A DNA stretch of 64,000 nt, from contig NZ_FWXF01000010.1 in assembly GCF_900176285.1 (NCBI RefSeq), positions 1-64,000 of the forward strand, given 5' to 3'. The stretch's first letter is position 1, and the number at the start of each line of letters is the position of its first letter. Origin of the DNA: Desulfacinum hydrothermale DSM 13146. Lineage in GTDB: Bacteria > Desulfobacterota > Syntrophobacteria > Syntrophobacterales > DSM-9756. The position numbers were made by a program, and so were the translations under genes. Shown here piece by piece: positions 60,892 to 64,000 of this stretch. The notes beneath the pieces are model-generated. The model saw nothing but the letters and a program-made list of their open reading frames with translations. It did not search any database and had not been told where the DNA came from.

Positions 60892-61293
60892 TTACTTTCC
60901 CAGAAGATCTTCCACTTCCTGCACCAACTGCAAGAATTCCTTGCTTTGTCGGTATTGGTCCAGCACCTGCTGATGTTCCAGCCAGGTGTCCCACACCTTC
61001 ATCCACAAGCTGTTGTGCCAGTAATACTTGGCCTGTTGCTGGGCTCCGTCCCGTCTCGCCCGGTATTCTGCGTATTCCTCCCGGCAGGTGCGGCAAAGGG
61101 GGTAGGGACTGGCGTATTTTTCGTCGCACCGATCCTCTTCACCCAACTGCGCGCCGCACTTGGAACACTTGAAGGCACATCGGGTGCACTGAAAAATCTT
61201 GCGCAGTGCCTCCACCTTGCGTCGACGAACCTCTGCGTCCTTTTCCGACTTCAGGCTCTCGCAGCGTCGACCGAATTCAATAATGTTCGCCAT
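60892..61293 (-). CDS. Cysteine-rich (zinc-ribbon-like) unknown protein
   Basis: A 133-residue protein. Helical, charged residues 1-33 precede a cysteine cluster with CTRCAFKCSKCGAQLG, then C in EDRCDE and LCRTCREEY, giving three C-x-x-C pairs (about 36-71) that could bind one or two zinc ions. The last 60 residues are helical (VWDTWLEHQQVLDQYRQSKE). No family is recognised. It lies between hemA and tatA on the same strand; its role there is unclear. Confidence 0.8.
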   Translation of the reverse strand: MANIIEFGRRCESLKSEKDAEVRRRKVEALRKIFQCTRCAFKCSKCGAQLGEEDRCDEKYASPYPLCRTCREEYAEYRARRDGAQQQAKYYWHNSLWMKVWDTWLEHQQVLDQYRQSKEFLQLVQEVEDLLGK

Positions 61294-61340
61294 GGAAGAA
61301 ACTTTTCTTTATGTTTCAATCAGTTACTTTGCTCATACCA

Positions 61341-62648
61341 CTATCTTTCATGGGAGTCAAGGGAGGAGGCGGATGAGGAGCGGTCTTCGTTCAGGTTGAA
61401 GAGTTGCTGGGTGAAATCCACGAAGAGGCGCTTGGATTCGCGCCCGGACTTGTGCTTAAGGAACACGATGGGATCGTGGAGCATCTTCTTGAGGATGGAG
61501 TCCGTCAGGACGGCGATGGCTTCCCGCTCCCTTTCGCCCAGGTCGGGAAGCTGGGAAAGGGTCCTTTTGAGTTCCGCCTGTCGGATGGCTTCGGCCTTTC
61601 GGCGAAGGGCGATGATGGTGGGCACCACATCGAGGGTTTGCAACCACTGCTGGAAACGCAGGGTTTCCGACTCGATGATGTGTTCCGCGCGTTGAGCCTC
61701 TTGGCGCCGCTCCGTCAGGTTGAGATCCACAATGCCTTGCAGATCGTCGATATCGTAGAGGTACACGTTGTCCAGGCGGTTCACTTCCGGATCGATGTCC
61801 CGGGGCACCGCGATGTCGATAAAGAAGAGCGGTCGGTTCTTTCGTCGGCGCATTCTGGGCTTCAGGTCCCGGTAGGTCACGATGGGATCGATGGACCCGG
61901 TGGAGCTGATCACGATATCCGCATCCACCAGGGCTTCCAAAAGGTTTTCAAAGGGAGCTGTGGAGGCGCCGAAACGGGCGGCCAGCTCCAGGGCCCGTTC
62001 CAGGGTCCGGTTGACCACCACCATGTCCCGCACCCGCTGGGCCAACAGGTGTTGAGCGCCCAGTTCGGCCATTTCCCCAGCGCCCACGAGCATGATCCGC
62101 TTGTCGTGCAAGCGGCCGAAGATCTTCCTGGCCAGTTCCACCGCCGCATAGCTGATGGAAACGGCATGGCAGCCGATGTTGGTTTCCGTGCGAACCCGCT
62201 TGGCCACGGAAAAGGTCTTGTGGAGCAGGCGATTCAGGACCACGCCCACGGTCTTGCGCTGGGTGGCTTCCCTGTAGGCCGCCTTGATCTGGCCCAGGAT
62301 CTGGGGCTCACCCACCACCATGGAATCCAGGCTGGAGGCCACGCGAAACAGGTGGCGCACCGCCTCCAGATCGTGATGGACGTAGAGGTGGGATTCCAAT
62401 TGGAGCCCTGGAAGCCCCAGATGGCCAAACATGAGCTCTTTGACCTGCTCCAAGGCCTGGGGCCCGTTGGCGGTGGTGAAGAGGAATTCCACTCGATTGC
62501 ACGTGGACAGATAGAAGAGTTCATCCACCGCCGGACACTGGCGAACCTTTTCCAAGGGGCTTTCGTCCAAACGGCACACCTGGGCCAGTCGTTCCCGAAC
62601 GGCGACGGGCGCTGTCTTGTGGTTCATGCCGATGAGAGTGATTTCCAT
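61341..62648 (-). CDS. hemA: Glutamyl-tRNA reductase
   Basis: A 435-residue enzyme that reduces glutamyl-tRNA to glutamate-1-semialdehyde, the first step of tetrapyrrole synthesis. The opening MEITLIGMNHKTAPVAVRER, the catalytic cysteine C50 in FYLSTCNRVEF, HLFRVASSLDSMVVGEPQIL-GQIK, the NADPH site MLVGAGEMAELGAQHLL and DIDDLQ are all present. AGGGCAA lies before the start at 62648; 15 upstream codons are not conserved. The 224-base gap on its upstream side, before ccsB, holds no gene; its last part has a -10-like GATAAT on the minus strand. Confidence 0.95.
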   Translation of the reverse strand: MEITLIGMNHKTAPVAVRERLAQVCRLDESPLEKVRQCPAVDELFYLSTCNRVEFLFTTANGPQALEQVKELMFGHLGLPGLQLESHLYVHHDLEAVRHLFRVASSLDSMVVGEPQILGQIKAAYREATQRKTVGVVLNRLLHKTFSVAKRVRTETNIGCHAVSISYAAVELARKIFGRLHDKRIMLVGAGEMAELGAQHLLAQRVRDMVVVNRTLERALELAARFGASTAPFENLLEALVDADIVISSTGSIDPIVTYRDLKPRMRRRKNRPLFFIDIAVPRDIDPEVNRLDNVYLYDIDDLQGIVDLNLTERRQEAQRAEHIIESETLRFQQWLQTLDVVPTIIALRRKAEAIRQAELKRTLSQLPDLGEREREAIAVLTDSILKKMLHDPIVFLKHKSGRESKRLFVDFTQQLFNLNEDRSSSASSLDSHER

Positions 62649-62872
62649 GGCGTTGCCCTTCACAGTGCATGTGGCGATCCCAATCGCCGGCACATTATCT
62701 GGAATTGAGAGGCCAAAAGATCAAGGTCCATGATCCCGTGGTGCAAAGAGCCGGAGTTTCTTTCCGATCGTCTTGCCTCTCTTTCTTTTCTCCTCCAACC
62801 TGCGCGCACTCACATGAAAAAAGGCCAGTCAGGCGCCCATCTGTCCGCTGTCACGGCCTGACACAGGGCCGC

Positions 62873-63694
62873 TTACCCCACAAAGGTGGAGTGATGTCCC
62901 TTGAATAGAAGGTTCACACCGAGAAAGGTCACCAAAACGGCAGAAAAGCCGAAGATGGCCAGCCAGGCGGCACGCCTCCCCCGCCAGCCCACGGCCAGTC
63001 GTTCGTGCAACAACACGGCGTAGATCAGCCAGGTCAAGAGGGCGAAGATCTCCTTGGGATCCCAATTCCAGGGAGATTTCCACACCGTGCTGGCGTAGAA
63101 AAAACCGGTGAGCAATCCCACGGTCATGAGCGGGAATCCGACCAGCAGGCAGATATGGTTGATTCGATCCAGCCGTTCCAAGGACGGGAGTCGGGAATGG
63201 AGGTTTCCCAGGCGCTTCTGTTTGATGGATCTTTCTTGTAGCAGGTACATGATGGCTGCGGCAAAGGCCACGGCAAAGAGCGCGTTGGCGGCGAAAAGCG
63301 TGGCCACGTGAACCACAACCCACGAGCTTCTGAAAAGGGGCCCCGACGGGATGGAGGAGGCGGGCAACAAGGTGGAACCGAACATGAAGACCGCCGCCAG
63401 GGGGGAGACGAAACTTCCCAGGATGCGCAGCCGCAGACGCAGGGACAGAACCAGGTAGGCGATGACCAGAAACCAGGCGAAAAAAGACAGTGCTTCCGGA
63501 CTGGAGGTGACGGCCAGGTACCCTTTGGCCGCAGAGCGTAAAGCGATCGCCGCCCCGTGGCAGATAGCTCCCGCCATGAGAACGGCCCAAGCCGCCCGAT
63601 GCACTTCCTCCCGGTCCCGAATGAGGAAAACCAGATATCCCGCGGTGCCCACACAATAGAAGGCCACCGCCAAGGTCAAGAGGACGCCTTCCAT
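62873..63694 (-). CDS. ccsB: Cytochrome c biogenesis protein CcsB/HemX type
   Basis: A 273-residue protein with eight membrane segments. It has the periplasmic WWD-like haem-handling region near the C-terminus (TVWKSPWNWDPKEIFALLTW), with histidines at SSWVVVHVATLFAAN and VLLHERLAVGW, as in the CcsA/CcmC/HemX family that moves haem for cytochrome c or regulates HemA. The gene overlaps the siroheme synthase end by 19 bases; the ATG at 63704-63706 four codons earlier is equally possible. Position in front of hemA is usual in Desulfobacterota and supports a HemX/CcsA role. Confidence 0.88.
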   Translation of the reverse strand: MEGVLLTLAVAFYCVGTAGYLVFLIRDREEVHRAAWAVLMAGAICHGAAIALRSAAKGYLAVTSSPEALSFFAWFLVIAYLVLSLRLRLRILGSFVSPLAAVFMFGSTLLPASSIPSGPLFRSSWVVVHVATLFAANALFAVAFAAAIMYLLQERSIKQKRLGNLHSRLPSLERLDRINHICLLVGFPLMTVGLLTGFFYASTVWKSPWNWDPKEIFALLTWLIYAVLLHERLAVGWRGRRAAWLAIFGFSAVLVTFLGVNLLFKGHHSTFVG

Positions 63695-64000
63695 GCCCTT
63701 TCCCATTCCCGCTCTATTTCCGTTTCGGCGAGCACCCCGTCCAGGACCCGCCCGACGGCCTGTGGTATTTCCTGGAACCGCCCGTTTCCAATCCACTCCA
63801 AGATCGGCAGCTGGACCACGGCCCGAAAGAGCGCCTGGTTTCTTTCCGAATCGGCAGACCGTTTCTGAACCGCTCGGCGCAGGCCGCCGAGAAAGTGCAG
63901 GTAGGCGGCCCATTCCGGCCCGAACTCTTTTTCCAGCTTCTCGCGGACCAGCCGGGACACGGCGGGGCTCAGCCCCGCGGTGCTCACCGCGATGGTCAGC
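63676..64000 (-). CDS. Siroheme synthase (precorrin-2 dehydrogenase part), partial
   Basis: The gene runs off the right edge; the visible 107 codons are its C-terminal part. The frame reads LTIAVSTAGLSPAVSRLVRE and KLEKEFGPEWAAYLHFLGGL, the linker/helical region of precorrin-2 dehydrogenase/sirohydrochlorin ferrochelatase (CysG N-terminal/Met8 type). This enzyme makes sirohydrochlorin and siroheme, required for dissimilatory sulfite reductase and for the alternative haem route. It precedes ccsB and hemA, so the three form one tetrapyrrole unit. The active site is outside the window. Confidence 0.88.
   Translation of the reverse strand, partial: LTIAVSTAGLSPAVSRLVREKLEKEFGPEWAAYLHFLGGLRRAVQKRSADSERNQALFRAVVQLPILEWIGNGRFQEIPQAVGRVLDGVLAETEIEREWERAWKASS

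Overview
The window looks like chromosome of a GC-rich, Gram-negative anaerobe of the Desulfobacterota (former Deltaproteobacteria), plausibly a sulfate reducer or syntroph. Outer-membrane machinery (TamA/TamB, a PagL-like lipid A deacylase, LolA) fixes the Gram-negative envelope. A two-subunit 2-oxoacid:ferredoxin oxidoreductase, a Rex NADH sensor next to a split F0 operon, RNase J together with RNase G, a two-domain radical SAM/DUF2344 protein, and a hemA-ccsB-siroheme cluster fit that group. The placement is inference; no rRNA, dsr or apr gene is present.

Layout. 1-7400 is an accessory region: a secreted protein built from two duplicated domain pairs, remnants of ISNCY-, IS21- and IS3-family transposases, an unrecognised three-gene cassette of mostly helical proteins (3604-5802) between the remnants, and a pyrimidine-dimer glycosylase. 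Two tRNA genes (Lys-CTT, Arg-TCG) with their own promoter and terminator close it. 7800-15200 holds an MFS transporter, a MoxR ATPase/VWA pair, a TtcA-like protein and DNA polymerase I. 15500-24900 runs rightward: queC, then an apparently co-transcribed series mscS-corA-large MscS channel-57 aa ORF-DUF2062-gapN-pfkB with several overlapping start/stop codons. 25200-36200 runs leftward: an orphan gspG, a lipoprotein, korAB, and tamA-pagL-tamB. 36900-49450 runs mostly rightward: a CoA-disulfide-reductase-like enzyme with a rhodanese domain, radical SAM/DUF2344-rng-clc, hemL, atpZ-atpI-atpB-atpE and rex. 49500-64000 runs mostly leftward: a UvrA-like protein, pdxA, nadA, lolA, ftsK, rnj, plsC, tatA, a zinc-ribbon protein, hemA, ccsB and the end of a siroheme synthase gene, with ssb facing right.

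The most unusual structure is a family of short (about 205-220 nt) elements with imperfect terminal inverted repeats (GAG-CTG-CC-GAAAA type) and usually a strong internal palindrome. At least six copies and one diverged candidate lie in this window, and several begin or end directly at a stop codon (tamB, the rhodanese-fused reductase, the pagL-like gene, rnj). In queC the codon at the equivalent place is CAG rather than TAG, and the reading frame runs into the element, adding about 31 residues.

Other points: a Rex-type operator upstream of atpZ and another upstream of rex, an F0 c-subunit carrying most of a sodium-type ligand set, a UvrA-like protein without the usual insertion domain, and a VWA protein with a degenerate MIDAS motif. 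No CRISPR array, prophage or complete transposon was seen.
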